Source: Kurthia zopfii (GTDB lineage: Bacteria; Bacillota; Bacilli; Bacillales_A; Planococcaceae). From it: 64,000 nt of DNA. Shown one piece after another: positions 29,402 to 39,045 of this stretch (its first letter is position 1; the number at the start of each line of letters is the position of its first letter). The position numbers and the translations under genes were made by a program. The stretch lies in NCBI RefSeq assembly GCF_003143955.1, contig NZ_QFVS01000002.1, positions 62,001 through 126,000 of the forward strand, in the 5' to 3' direction. Below the pieces are notes generated by a model. The model was not told the origin of the DNA, ran no database searches, and saw only the letters and a program-made list of their open reading frames with translations.

Positions 29402-30452
29402 TTTGAACTTCCTCCTTCGCTAAATAACCTTCGATTCGTTTTGCAACTGCTTCTGGAAGTGGAACTTCAGGTGCATCTGGGTGTAATAACCATGTTTTTG
29501 CGAAGTGAGATGGTGATACTTCAAACATCGGTGGCTCTTGTTCATAATCGATTTGCATGGCGAACTCATTACGAGCTGCGAATGCATCCCCTTTTGGTGG
29601 GTGAATTAAATCTGGTGGTGAACCTGGAATCGTACGTAAAAGTTCATCCGTTTTGTTTTCTAAATCAGGCATTGAGCCTAGTAATCCCCATGTGTATGGG
29701 TGTTTTGGATTGTAGAAGATTTCATTTACATCTCCGTACTCAACGATTTGGCCAGCATACATTACCGCTACACGGTCAGCAATATTTGCTACTACTCCTA
29801 AATCGTGGGTAATGAAGATAATCGAAGTATTACGTTCTTTTTGAATTTTCTTCATTAGCTCAATGATTTGCGCTTGGATTGTTACGTCCAGCGCTGTTGT
29901 TGGCTCATCGGCGATTAATAATTTTGGTTCTGCTGCTAATGCAATCGCAATAACAACGCGCTGTCTCATACCACCTGAGAATTCATGTGGATATTGAGAA
30001 AATCTTTTTTCTGGATATGGAATACCTACTTCATCTAACAGCTCAATCGCACGCTTTTTAGCTGCTGCTTTTGGCGTACCTTTTTGGTGTTTTAAAATTA
30101 CTTCTGTAATCTGTTTACCGATTTTCATCGTCGGGTTTAAAGCTGTCATTGGATCTTGGAAGATCATCGCAATGTCATTGCCGCGAAGTTTCGTCATTTC
30201 CTTCTCAGTTAGAGGGATTAAATCGCGCCCTTCGAAAAGAATTTGACCGCCTGCATAAATACCAGGTGGTTGTGGAATAAGCTTCATTAAAGCATTACTC
30301 GTTACTGATTTACCTGAACCTGATTCACCTACAATCGCAAGTGTTTCCCCTTGTTTTAAATCGAAGTTCACACCTCGAACTGCGTGTACTACACCCGCAT
30401 ACGTTTTGAAATTAATCTGTAAGTCTTTTACTTCTAATATTGTTTCAGCCAT
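29394..30452 (-). CDS. oppD: Oligopeptide ABC transporter ATPase OppD (copy 2)
   Basis: A 352-aa ATPase nearly identical to copy 1 over the nucleotide-binding domain and the whole oligopeptide extension through the [22 protein letters not shown] block. ATG at 30452 follows AGGAGG at 10 bases. Differences from copy 1 cluster at [17 protein letters not shown] and at the very C-terminus. It lies 14 bases after oppC copy 2. Confidence 0.95.
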   Translation of the reverse strand: MAETILEVKDLQINFKTYAGVVHAVRGVNFDLKQGETLAIVGESGSGKSVTSNALMKLIPQPPGIYAGGQILFEGRDLIPLTEKEMTKLRGNDIAMIFQDPMTALNPTMKIGKQITEVILKHQKGTPKAAAKKRAIELLDEVGIPYPEKRFSQYPHEFSGGMRQRVVIAIALAAEPKLLIADEPTTALDVTIQAQIIELMKKIQKERNTSIIFITHDLGVVANIADRVAVMYAGQIVEYGDVNEIFYNPKHPYTWGLLGSMPDLENKTDELLRTIPGSPPDLIHPPKGDAFAARNEFAMQIDYEQEPPMFEVSPSHFAKTWLLHPDAPEVPLPEAVAKRIEGYLAKEEVQNV

Positions 30453-30466
30453 CTTTTCCACACCTC

Positions 30467-31390
30467 CTATTTACGTAATTTTGGATCTAACGCATCGCGT
30501 AAGCCATCGCCTACCGCATTGAATGCGAAGATTGTTAATGAAATGAAGATTGCCGGGAAGATTAGTCGCCACGGCGCTGTATCTAAAGCGTTATTACCGT
30601 CAGATGCCATCGTACCCCAAGAAGCTTGTGGTTGTGGTACCCCTAAACCGATATAACTTAAGAATGACTCTGTGAAAATTGCACTTGGAATTGTTAATGT
30701 CATCGTTACAATGATTGCACCTAATGCGTTAGGTACTAAGTGGCGCATAATTAAGTGACCTGTTCTAGCACCTAATGTACGAGCTGCTAAGACATATTCT
30801 TGGTTCTTAATCGTTAATACTTCACCACGAACGATACGTGCCATGTTTACCCAACCTGTGATCGAAAGCGCGATGATCATTGGGATTAAACCTGGTTGTA
30901 AAACTACTAGTAAAATGATTACTACTAATAAGTATGGTACTGCAGTCAGTACGTCAGCGATACGCATCATAATATCATCTACTTTACCGCCAGCTAATCC
31001 AGCGATTGAACCCCATGCAACACCGATAATTAAATCAATGAATGCCGCAGCAAGTCCGATGAATAATGAAATACGTGCGCCGTACCAAACACGTGTGAAT
31101 ACGTCACGACCTAAGTCATCTGTACCGAACCAGTTACTGCCGTTAGGAGCTTCGTTGAAACGTCCTAAAATTTCATCGTATCTGTAAGGTGATAAAAATG
31201 GTACGAAGATCGCCATTAAAGCAACAAGTCCGATAACGATCATACCGATTACAGCTAATTTATTATGAGAGAAGCGAACCCATACTTCCTTCCAGAAGGA
31301 TACGGATTTATCAGCAAGTTGGTCGTTTTTACTATCGTCGATTCCAACTACCTTAAATTTTTCAGGTGAGATTTTTTTGATGTCTGCCAT
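30467..31390 (-). CDS. oppC: Oligopeptide ABC transporter permease OppC (copy 2)
   Basis: A 307-aa permease subunit with the same layout as copy 1 (N-terminal helix, five core helices, EAA loop). One-base overlap with the oppB copy 2 stop is preserved, as is the flanking non-coding sequence, showing that whole operons rather than single genes were duplicated. Confidence 0.95.
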   Translation of the reverse strand: MADIKKISPEKFKVVGIDDSKNDQLADKSVSFWKEVWVRFSHNKLAVIGMIVIGLVALMAIFVPFLSPYRYDEILGRFNEAPNGSNWFGTDDLGRDVFTRVWYGARISLFIGLAAAFIDLIIGVAWGSIAGLAGGKVDDIMMRIADVLTAVPYLLVVIILLVVLQPGLIPMIIALSITGWVNMARIVRGEVLTIKNQEYVLAARTLGARTGHLIMRHLVPNALGAIIVTMTLTIPSAIFTESFLSYIGLGVPQPQASWGTMASDGNNALDTAPWRLIFPAIFISLTIFAFNAVGDGLRDALDPKLRK

Positions 31391-32319
31391 TATTTTTTCG
31401 CTCCTTTCAACTTAATACGCGGATCAATGAATCCGTATAAAATATCTACAATTAATACTCCGAAAAGTAAAATGATTGAGTAGAATACCGTTGTACCCAT
31501 GATTACTGTGTAGTCACGGTTCGTAATTGATGTTACAAAATACTTACCTAGACCTGGAATTGCGAAGATTTGTTCCACGATGAAACTACCTGTGATGACA
31601 CCCGCAAATAAAGGTCCTAAATAAGTTACTACTGGTAGAAGTGCGTTACGAAGGGTATGTTTGAAGACGGTTGTCCATTTACCAATCCCTTTAGCGCGCG
31701 CCATTTTCACATATTCAGAATGATTTTGCTCAAGCATACTTGAACGTGTAAGTTTTGCAATGAAGCCCATATGTGTTAATGCAATCGCGAGTGCTGGCAT
31801 TATACTGTAAGCGAAGCCGTCCCAACCACTGATTGGTAACCAACCTGCTTGTAATCCTACGAAATACTGTAGTAGCCCTGCCAATATAAAGGATGGAACA
31901 GATATACCTAATACTGCGAAGGTTGTCCCGAGATAATCTGGGAATTTATTATGATACAGTGCAGTGACTACTCCGATTAAAACCCCGAAGCCTACTGCTA
32001 ATAACATTGCTTCAATACCAAGTGTTAATGACACTGGGAAACTTTCTGCGATCATGTCGTTCGTTGAGCGGTCTTTATATTTCATTGATTGACCGAAATC
32101 AAATTGTGCTGTTGAAATTAAATAATCTTTATATTGGATGTACCATGGATTGTCTAATCCATATTCTGCATTCATTGCAGCTTCAATCTCTGGCGGTAAG
32201 TTTTTCTCACTCGCAAATGGACTACCCGGTGCAATGCGCATCAAGAAGAACGTGATTGTTACGATAACAAATAATGCAATTAAAATATATCCAAGTCTTT
32301 TTAAAATGTACTTTAACAT
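31390..32319 (-). CDS. oppB: Oligopeptide ABC transporter permease OppB (copy 2)
   Basis: A 309-aa permease subunit almost identical to copy 1; the visible substitutions are near the N-terminus (I2L, A10G, V14I) and one V/I change in the first loop. It follows oppA copy 3 across a 124-base gap that contains a hairpin. Confidence 0.95.
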   Translation of the reverse strand: MLKYILKRLGYILIALFVIVTITFFLMRIAPGSPFASEKNLPPEIEAAMNAEYGLDNPWYIQYKDYLISTAQFDFGQSMKYKDRSTNDMIAESFPVSLTLGIEAMLLAVGFGVLIGVVTALYHNKFPDYLGTTFAVLGISVPSFILAGLLQYFVGLQAGWLPISGWDGFAYSIMPALAIALTHMGFIAKLTRSSMLEQNHSEYVKMARAKGIGKWTTVFKHTLRNALLPVVTYLGPLFAGVITGSFIVEQIFAIPGLGKYFVTSITNRDYTVIMGTTVFYSIILLFGVLIVDILYGFIDPRIKLKGAKK

Positions 32320-32352
32320 ATTAATAGCCCCCTTATCCCTTTATGAAAAGAT

Positions 32353-32396
32353 GGGCTGCCAATAAACCCTTTATGAACAAAGGATTTAAGCAGCCC
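32353..32396 (-). terminator. Intra-operon hairpin between oppA copy 3 and oppB copy 2
   Basis: GGGCTGC (32353-32359) pairs with GCAGCCC (32390-32396), with inner AAACCCTTT/AAAGGATTT pairing and a short T-rich tail on the minus strand. The sequence is unlike the hairpin at 26377-26413 although it is at the same place in its operon. Confidence 0.65.
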
Positions 32397-32443
32397 CAAT
32401 GTATTACTTACCGGAAGGCTAGTAGTACATCAAATTTAATTAG

Positions 32444-34066
32444 TTATTTGTCAATTTTGACCGCTTTAAGATTAATGTTACTTAATAAATCAGGTGCCAT
32501 ATTCTTAACATGATCTTTACTCACAAATAATGTTGTGTAATCGTAAATCGGTGCAGCTGGGAATTCAGACATTGCTACTGCTTCAGCAGATTGAAGAAGT
32601 TTGATACGTTTGTCAGCATCAGCTTCTTTGTTAGCTTTTGCCATGAATTCAGTGTATTTAGGATTTGACCAACCTGTGTGGTTATTACCATTTTCAGCAG
32701 ATGAGTACATATCTAAGAATGTGTTGGCATCGTTATAGTCACCAGTCCATCCCATACGCCCTACTTGGTAATCAAATGTAGTCATTTTAGTTAAGAATAC
32801 TTGCCATTCAGCGTTATCAATTGCAACGTTGATGCCTAAGTTTTTCTTCCATCCTTCTTGAATGAATTGAGCGATTGCCGCGTGTGATTCATCCGTATTA
32901 ATTGATACTTTGATTGTTAAATCTTTCGCATCTTTAATACCTAATTCTTTCATACCTGCTTCAAGTGCTTTTTTCGCACCTTCTACATCGTTATCTTTAT
33001 AGAATGTTTCTTGACCTTCCCAGCCATTAATAGCTGAAGGAACTAAGCCTTTTGCAGGTTTTTGCTCTGCTTTTAATACGTTTTTGATTAAGCTTTCACG
33101 ATCGATTGCTAATGTTAATGCTTTACGAATGTTAGCATTTTTCATTACGTCATCTTTCGTATTGAATTTATAAAGATAAATTGCAGCAGTATCTTTAATG
33201 TTTAATTGTTTGCTTTCTTTATATGCATTTACAGCATCTAAAGGAACTGATTGGAAAGGAGCGCCAAGGAAATCAAGGTCACCTTTTTGGAACATACGGT
33301 TAGCAGTTGCATTTGATTCAACCATTGAAATATCAATCGTATCTACATCAACATTTGCTTTATCCCAGTAGCTATCTGATTTAGCTAAAACTACTGAATC
33401 GTTATGTTTCCATTCTTTTAATGTGAATGGACCGTTTGTTACGTATTGATCTGTAGCATCAGCAGCCCATTTTTTGTTTGCTTCAGCAACTTTTTGATTA
33501 ACTGGCATGAATGTGTAGAATGCAGTTAGTTGAGTGAAGTAAGGTGTTGGGTTCGTAAGTGTTACAACTAATGTTTCATCATTAGTAGTTTTAATACCTA
33601 CGCCTTCAACTTTACCTTTGCTCAAGTTGTAAGCTTCTGCGCCTTTAATAGGATAAAGAATTGAAGCATACTGAGATGCATTTTTAGGGTTTAACGCCCA
33701 TTTCCATGCATATTCGAAGTCTCCAGCGACAACTTTGTCACCGTTTGACCATTTTGCGTCACGTAATGTGAATGTGTAAGTTAATTGATCTTTGCTTACT
33801 TTGATGTCTTTAGCCATCGCGTTTTCAACTTTACCTTTTGCGTCAACGCGAGTTAATCCTTCAAATAAACCATTTAAGATTGAACCTGATTGAGTATCTG
33901 TTGAAAGCTGTGGATTAAGTGTTGGTGGTTCTGAAGCAATCGCTAATTTAAGCGTTTTGCCATCTTTTGATGAATCATCTTTAGAAGAATCTCCACCAAA
34001 ACCACAAGCACCTAATACTAAAGTTAAAGCAGCAAGGATTGTTAACCATAAAAAGTTCTTTTTCAT
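32444..34066 (-). CDS. oppA: Oligopeptide-binding lipoprotein OppA (copy 3)
   Basis: Binding protein (540 aa) heading the promoter-proximal operon. Lipobox LGAC with cysteine near residue 21, then a serine/aspartate-rich linker (GGDSSKDDSSKDG). It keeps the SBP_bac_5 blocks (LNPQLSTDTQSGSILNGLFEGL, NIRKALTLAIDRE) but is clearly more diverged from copies 1 and 2 than those are from each other, suggesting a different peptide preference. Confidence 0.94.
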   Translation of the reverse strand: MKKNFLWLTILAALTLVLGACGFGGDSSKDDSSKDGKTLKLAIASEPPTLNPQLSTDTQSGSILNGLFEGLTRVDAKGKVENAMAKDIKVSKDQLTYTFTLRDAKWSNGDKVVAGDFEYAWKWALNPKNASQYASILYPIKGAEAYNLSKGKVEGVGIKTTNDETLVVTLTNPTPYFTQLTAFYTFMPVNQKVAEANKKWAADATDQYVTNGPFTLKEWKHNDSVVLAKSDSYWDKANVDVDTIDISMVESNATANRMFQKGDLDFLGAPFQSVPLDAVNAYKESKQLNIKDTAAIYLYKFNTKDDVMKNANIRKALTLAIDRESLIKNVLKAEQKPAKGLVPSAINGWEGQETFYKDNDVEGAKKALEAGMKELGIKDAKDLTIKVSINTDESHAAIAQFIQEGWKKNLGINVAIDNAEWQVFLTKMTTFDYQVGRMGWTGDYNDANTFLDMYSSAENGNNHTGWSNPKYTEFMAKANKEADADKRIKLLQSAEAVAMSEFPAAPIYDYTTLFVSKDHVKNMAPDLLSNINLKAVKIDK

Positions 34067-34132
34067 GTGTAAACCTCCAAGGTGTAATAAATAGTAGCTA
34101 TTCCATATAGCATGTTATTACTATATCAAAAC

Positions 34133-34147
34133 AATTTTAAGAAAAAA
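34133..34147 (-). promoter_or_regulatory. Weak CodY-like box upstream of oppA copy 3
   Basis: AATTTTAAGAAAAAA, 12 of 15 matches to the CodY consensus, 67 bases upstream of the start. Confidence 0.3.
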
Positions 34148-34271
34148 AGAAATTGAAAGAATATTTTTAACTTGCACACAATTAAAGCTATTCAAAATCT
34201 ACATACTTATTTATCCAATTCAAAATCGCTTTGTATTTTTATTAGAAAAAAGAGTTCAAAATCGTCTAATA

Positions 34272-34280
34272 AATAATATT
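34272..34280 (-). promoter_or_regulatory. ScoC/Hpr-type box upstream of oppA copy 3
   Basis: AATAATATT is an exact match to the RATANTATY consensus described for B. subtilis Hpr. In such AT-rich sequence single matches occur by chance. Confidence 0.3.
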
Positions 34281-34564
34281 TATACTACTTTTAGTTTTAT
34301 TATACAAAACAGACTATTCAATCTATTTTTGTTAGTTCAAAAAATAGTTCGTACGCTAATGTACTAAAGTGTCGCATAAAACGTGTAATTTGTGTCTTTT
34401 GAATCAAAAATAAACTATCTCAATATTTTCAATCTTTTTATTATTGTAATTATTTGATTTTTACGTATAATCATTGTTTTTTCATGTTTTCGAGATATTT
34501 TATGTATTTTCGAAGATATTTAGTATTTCACAATATAATCCCTCTATTTATAACGACTTCCGAA

Positions 34565-34603
34565 ATAGAAAAAGGCTTCCTACATATAGCAGGAAGCCTT
34601 TAG
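34565..34603 (-). terminator. Terminator of the DUF2785 gene
   Basis: AAAGGCTTCCT pairs with AGGAAGCCTTT (34571-34601), followed on the minus strand by TTTTTC. Confidence 0.88.
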
Positions 34604-34614
34604 ATTTTATCACG

Positions 34615-35436
34615 CTAAAGTTTTGTCAGACAATTTTTCACTTCAGTGAACAAAAGTGGATTCGTCTTCTCCAAGTCCATCTTCACGTACATCGTCATTA
34701 AGAGTTGTTTACAGTTTTTATACAAATTCCAGTATTGAAAAGGGTTCAACTTCTCCTTTTGTTTCTCTAAAAATGCTGGTACTCTCGCAAAGAAATCAAT
34801 AAGTTTCTTTTCAGAGAATCCCTTCTTCAAAAGCTCCTGAATCGCATCAACAGTATGTTCCTCCTCATCAAATTGATATTGATTTTGAAAAGTGAACATT
34901 TTATTTACGAGTATTTGGAACATCTCCGTATGCAGATTCGGATCTAATCTTGTATTTTTAATCATTTCATGAATAGCGTCAATCGAGTAAGTAATGCTAT
35001 TAACCCAACCTAGCTCTACATTATAGCTGCGATAATCTTGTTCGAGGTCTATGTATAAAAGCACCTCTTTTCGCACACGATCAAAAGTAAGGTTCGACAT
35101 GAAGACATCATTCACATCTCTCTTGAGTAATTCTTTAAGAATTAGCATCGAAAAAGCTCTCGTAATTTTATTACTCGATTCGGTATCTCCTATATCACTA
35201 TATAAATGATCTTCTTTCATACATCGTAATGCGAGGGCTTCTAATGAATCTTCATCCATCTGTTTATGGATAATATCTAAAAGAATTGGGATGACCGTTT
35301 TTTCACGTTCGGACACTTCGATCGTTTGAATGTTGTTGATTATTGAATCGACCAATTGATCTACATTCACTTCATCCCATTCGAGTTCCTCTACGTTTAA
35401 TTGACGTAGTAAGTCAATTAACTTTTCTTCCGACAT
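34615..35436 (-). CDS. DUF2785 domain protein
   Basis: A 273-aa, all-helical, acidic soluble protein. The central part ITRAFSMLILKELLKRD … YIDLEQDYRSYNVELGWVNSITYSIDAIHEMIKN follows the DUF2785 pattern (RSFS, E-D-R, GWAHA-D). No catalytic motif is seen and no function is known. It is monocistronic with its own terminator. A GGAGGGG ribosome site precedes the ATG. Confidence 0.65.
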   Translation of the reverse strand: MSEEKLIDLLRQLNVEELEWDEVNVDQLVDSIINNIQTIEVSEREKTVIPILLDIIHKQMDEDSLEALALRCMKEDHLYSDIGDTESSNKITRAFSMLILKELLKRDVNDVFMSNLTFDRVRKEVLLYIDLEQDYRSYNVELGWVNSITYSIDAIHEMIKNTRLDPNLHTEMFQILVNKMFTFQNQYQFDEEEHTVDAIQELLKKGFSEKKLIDFFARVPAFLEKQKEKLNPFQYWNLYKNCKQLLMTMYVKMDLEKTNPLLFTEVKNCLTKL

Positions 35437-35671
35437 TTAATCCCCTCCTCATCCGACAGTCCTATTAATGCTTATACCTTTTTCGGAATTGGATTAAACG
35501 TCCACTTTTACTGTAACTTGGAATCTATTAATTGGTTTAGTAAAGAATATGAAAAAAAAATTCATTTATTGATTATTCTTCTTTATTGCGAGCTAATCCG
35601 TTCTGCATAAACTTTAATCAATATAACCTCTAGCTCACTTTCAATACATTGTAAAACAAGGTTTATTCTTT

Positions 35672-35706
35672 AAAAAAAGAAACCTACTTTAATAGTAAGT
35701 TTCTCT
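35672..35706 (-). terminator. Terminator of hemZ
   Basis: AGAAACCTACT and AGTAAGTTTCT form a stem, with a minus-strand TTTTTTT tail. Confidence 0.8.
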
Positions 35707-35715
35707 TAAACTCTA

Positions 35716-37221
35716 TTACGATTTATACAATTTATTCAATAACTCGATTTTTTTCTCAATCGAATCTGCATACGTCATAATATATGCGGCAGGTTCTTTC
35801 GGATTATGGAATTGTTCAATTTTCCCTGTAGCTGCATCTACAAATTTACTTGATGCGCCACAGCCCAAACCGATAATAGTTTGAACCTCTTCCATAATGG
35901 CTATATTATAAATACTTTCTTCTCCTACTTTTGAATAACCGATATTCTCCAAATTACCTACAATATTTTTCTGTCTATACAGGTAATATGGAACATAATC
36001 ATTTGCTTCCGTCCACTCTTTCGCACGATTCATCATCGCTTCAGCAGTTGGACGATCCGCAACTTTGTATTTATCACGGTTATGCGTCATTTCAGAAGCA
36101 CGTTTGAATGAAAGTGTATGAACAGTCAGTGATTCCGGCTGCATTTTTTCAGTTTCTTGGATCGAATGCTCGAATTCTTCAATTCCTTCATTCGGTAAAC
36201 CGATAATTAAATCCATATTAATATTATTCATACCTTCTTCACGCGCTAACCAAAACTTATCAATGGTCTCTTGAACCGTGTGATGGCGGCCAATCGCTTT
36301 CAGTGTTTCATCTGTATAAGATTGCGGATTCACACTAATTCGATCAATGCCCCATTTACGTAATACAGCTAGTTTTTCAGATGTAATTGTATCTGGACGA
36401 CCTGCTTCTACTGTTATTTCACGAATTTCATGCGGGTTCGGGAAGAATTTATACATTGTTTCATAAAGGGCATCCATTTCTTCCGCTTCAATTGAAGTCG
36501 GTGTACCGCCACCCCAATAAACAGAAGTAATTTTCATATTATTTTCGGCAAGCCAGTTACCCATTTTCTCAATTTCGATATGAAGTCCATCGATGAATGT
36601 AGCTACTCGCCCTTTTTTACGATTACTTTGAATGGCATAAGCCGGGAATGTACAGTACGCACATTTCGTCGGACAGAATGGAATACCGATATAAATACTC
36701 ACTTCTTCACCAATCGTATCTAAATCAGGAATTGTTACTAATTGTCTTTCAACGATTTTCTCCATTAAATCGATTTTTTCGTCTGAAAGTCTAAATTCCT
36801 TAATTAATTTTTCTCGAATCGCTTCAGCTGTCATGCCTGCTTGACGGTATTTATGATACAGCTTTGTCGGACGAATTCCCGTTAGAATCCCCCATTTTTG
36901 ATGAAGATCTGTCAGTTGTTCTAACGTATCAAGTAATACATGAGAAATCGCTCGTTTCAAACGGATATTTGCTTCACGCTCTGTGCCTTCATCTTCATAT
37001 GGTTGAATAAATTCGCTTGTAAAAGTTTGATTTCCTTCCACTAATACAGCAGTTGTTTTTACTGTGAAGTCAGGCTCAACTTCATATGTAAATGTTACAT
37101 CTAAATCAGCAACCATCGTCTTTCTAGCTACTTTTGAATCTTCAAAAAACAAATTACAAATATGCGTAATTACGCGAATCCAGTCTTGTGGATATTGACG
37201 ATCTAAACCGATTAATTTCAT
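35716..37221 (-). CDS. hemZ: Oxygen-independent coproporphyrinogen III oxidase-like radical SAM enzyme HemZ
   Basis: A cytosolic radical SAM enzyme (501 aa, the same length as B. subtilis HemZ) linked to anaerobic heme synthesis. The [4Fe-4S] motif is IPFCPTKCAYCTFPAY (C-x3-C-x2-C, near residue 180-190), followed by VYWGGGTPTS and the HemN-like VEAGRPDTI and SVNPQSYTDETL blocks. A ~150-residue N-terminal extension is characteristic of HemZ. It diverges from hemAT, another heme protein gene, over an 85-base gap. Confidence 0.92.
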   Translation of the reverse strand: MKLIGLDRQYPQDWIRVITHICNLFFEDSKVARKTMVADLDVTFTYEVEPDFTVKTTAVLVEGNQTFTSEFIQPYEDEGTEREANIRLKRAISHVLLDTLEQLTDLHQKWGILTGIRPTKLYHKYRQAGMTAEAIREKLIKEFRLSDEKIDLMEKIVERQLVTIPDLDTIGEEVSIYIGIPFCPTKCAYCTFPAYAIQSNRKKGRVATFIDGLHIEIEKMGNWLAENNMKITSVYWGGGTPTSIEAEEMDALYETMYKFFPNPHEIREITVEAGRPDTITSEKLAVLRKWGIDRISVNPQSYTDETLKAIGRHHTVQETIDKFWLAREEGMNNINMDLIIGLPNEGIEEFEHSIQETEKMQPESLTVHTLSFKRASEMTHNRDKYKVADRPTAEAMMNRAKEWTEANDYVPYYLYRQKNIVGNLENIGYSKVGEESIYNIAIMEEVQTIIGLGCGASSKFVDAATGKIEQFHNPKEPAAYIMTYADSIEKKIELLNKLYKS

Positions 37222-37306
37222 TAAAAAACTGCACTTCTTTCTACTATATATTTAAAATAATTTTCATTTAATGTATACACATGAATGAATTAGGAGATGA
37301 CATCTA

Positions 37307-38611
37307 ATGGCACTTTTCGCAAAAAAAAATGACGTACATTTTGAATCACTAGACAATTCGCTATTACATGAGATGAACCAAGTATCCATTTCTGACGCAC
37401 TTAGCCACTCTATAAAAACGCAAATGCAGATGATTCAATTAACGACAGATGACCTCGCTATTTTACGTGTAATGAAACCTCTTTTACAAGAGAATATTGA
37501 TTCTATTGTAGCAAACTTTTATAAAAATCTCGAAAAAGAGCCTTCTTTAGGAAAAATCATTCAAGATAATAGTAGTGTAGCAAGACTTCAACAAACTTTG
37601 AAGAAGCATATTAGTGAAATGTTCGACGGCATTATTGATGAATCATTTTTGCAAAAACGCCATCGAATTGCGGCTGTACATGCGCATATCGGACTTGCGC
37701 CAAAATGGTATATGTCTGCCTTCCAAGATTTAATGAATTATTTCTTTCAAATTGTACAAATGACGAATTTCCTCCCAAGTGACCAATTCAAAATCGTTGC
37801 AGCTATTTCAAAAATCCTCAATTTTGAACAACAAATCGTTTTAGAATCCTACGAAGTTCAACATCAAGAGGAACTAACGAAAGAAATGGATCGCCAATCA
37901 AAAATGATCGTATCCATTCGCGAAAATTCAGCTTCACTTAGCGAAATTACAAATGAAACGAATAATGACATTATCGAGATGATGTCCGTTCTAGGCAATT
38001 TAGAACATCTGTCTAGTGACAATAATTCATTAACGGAAGAAGTACGAGAAGCGTCCGTTCAAGAACAGGATTCATTAAAAATGACGGAGCAGAACTCTGA
38101 AAAACTGCAACAAACGATGTACGAAATTAAAAACAGCGTTTCTGAATTACACACTTTGAATGAGAAGATTACTTCGATTGCTCAAATCATTACACAAATC
38201 GCCAATCAAACGAATTTGCTCGCGCTGAATGCCTCTATTGAAGCAGCTAGAGCTGGTGATCACGGTCGAGGATTTGCTGTTGTAGCCGAAGAAGTACGAA
38301 AACTTGCGGAAAGTACGAAAGCATCGCTTGAAGAAGTCGATTTAGTGTTGGCAGAATCGCATCAGAAAACGCAAGGAATTGCACAAACTTCTGACACACT
38401 GCAACAATTGGTCGATGAATCGAGTAATCAGGTAATCGCGACGGGCAATTCATTCGCCAATATCGTGGAACATATGCACAAACTATCCGAGAGAAATGAC
38501 TCACTTTTCAAAGGGGTTTCGGACCTAACAGATAGTGTGAAATCCATTCAGCAAAGTTCCGAAAAAATTAATATCGCTTCGGAACAACTGAACACCGCTT
38601 CTCATAATTGA
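37307..38611 (+). CDS. hemAT: Heme-based aerotaxis transducer HemAT
   Basis: A soluble, globin-coupled chemotaxis receptor of 434 aa (B. subtilis HemAT 432 aa). The N-terminal protoglobin domain spans about residues 20-180, with the proximal heme histidine expected in [19 protein letters not shown]. The C-terminal MCP signalling hairpin has [20 protein letters not shown] and [16 protein letters not shown], the CheA/CheW contact tip. No transmembrane segment is present. An AGGAG site precedes the ATG. Its presence implies a motile organism with a Che system elsewhere. Confidence 0.93.
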   Translation: MALFAKKNDVHFESLDNSLLHEMNQVSISDALSHSIKTQMQMIQLTTDDLAILRVMKPLLQENIDSIVANFYKNLEKEPSLGKIIQDNSSVARLQQTLKKHISEMFDGIIDESFLQKRHRIAAVHAHIGLAPKWYMSAFQDLMNYFFQIVQMTNFLPSDQFKIVAAISKILNFEQQIVLESYEVQHQEELTKEMDRQSKMIVSIRENSASLSEITNETNNDIIEMMSVLGNLEHLSSDNNSLTEEVREASVQEQDSLKMTEQNSEKLQQTMYEIKNSVSELHTLNEKITSIAQIITQIANQTNLLALNASIEAARAGDHGRGFAVVAEEVRKLAESTKASLEEVDLVLAESHQKTQGIAQTSDTLQQLVDESSNQVIATGNSFANIVEHMHKLSERNDSLFKGVSDLTDSVKSIQQSSEKINIASEQLNTASHN

Positions 38612-38617
38612 GCGTAA

Positions 38618-38661
38618 ACAAAAAGCAGAAACCACATTTGAACTGTGATTTCTGCTTTTTC
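38618..38661. terminator. Bidirectional terminator hemAT/yheA
   Basis: AAAAGCAGAAACCACA pairs with TGTGATTTCTGCTTTT; it separates convergent genes. Confidence 0.9.
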
Positions 38662-38669
38662 ATGTAAAA

Positions 38670-39026
38670 TTATTTTGTTTCTTGGATGCCGTCATATAGA
38701 GATTGAACTGGTTTGATTAGAACACGGTTCACTTCTTCAATAATGCCGCTTAATGCCATTTCAGATAATAACATTGCATTGATTTTTTCATTTTGTTGCG
38801 CAAGTTGAGCTGTTTTTTGAGCATATTGAAGTTCGTCTTCATTTAACTCTTCGCCATTTGCTTGTTTTTCTTGTAATGTCATTTGCATTTTACGGAAGTT
38901 AGAGAAAAGTGCTACTGCGCTCTCGTCTTTTTTCACTTCTTCAATTGCGATTTCTAGTGCTTTGTATTGCTCCGTTTCACGGAAAGTTGCCTCTAATTTG
39001 TTTAAATCGTCATAAATATTAATCAC
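38670..39026 (-). CDS. yheA: YheA, YlbF/YmcA-family protein
   Basis: A 118-aa helical cytosolic protein of the YlbF/YmcA (Com_YlbF) family; relatives form a complex with YaaT that modulates RNase Y, but YheA itself has no assigned role. NIYDDLNKLEATFRETEQYKAL and the FRKMQMTLQEKQANGEELNEDE helix pair are typical. It lies 19 bases after yheB and is probably co-transcribed with it, as in B. subtilis. Confidence 0.85.
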   Translation of the reverse strand: MINIYDDLNKLEATFRETEQYKALEIAIEEVKKDESAVALFSNFRKMQMTLQEKQANGEELNEDELQYAQKTAQLAQQNEKINAMLLSEMALSGIIEEVNRVLIKPVQSLYDGIQETK

Positions 39027-39045
39027 TATAAAAAACTCCCTTATA

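Larger units (their letters stand above)
34067..34564 (-). other. Upstream region of the first opp operon
   Basis: An AT-rich region of about 500 bases with no convincing gene. It should hold the oppA copy 3 promoter. Seen in it: a CodY-like box (34133-34147), an exact ScoC/Hpr consensus match (34272-34280) and, on the minus strand near 34350-34360, the TACATTAGC motif also found upstream of oppA copy 2. Confidence 0.5.
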
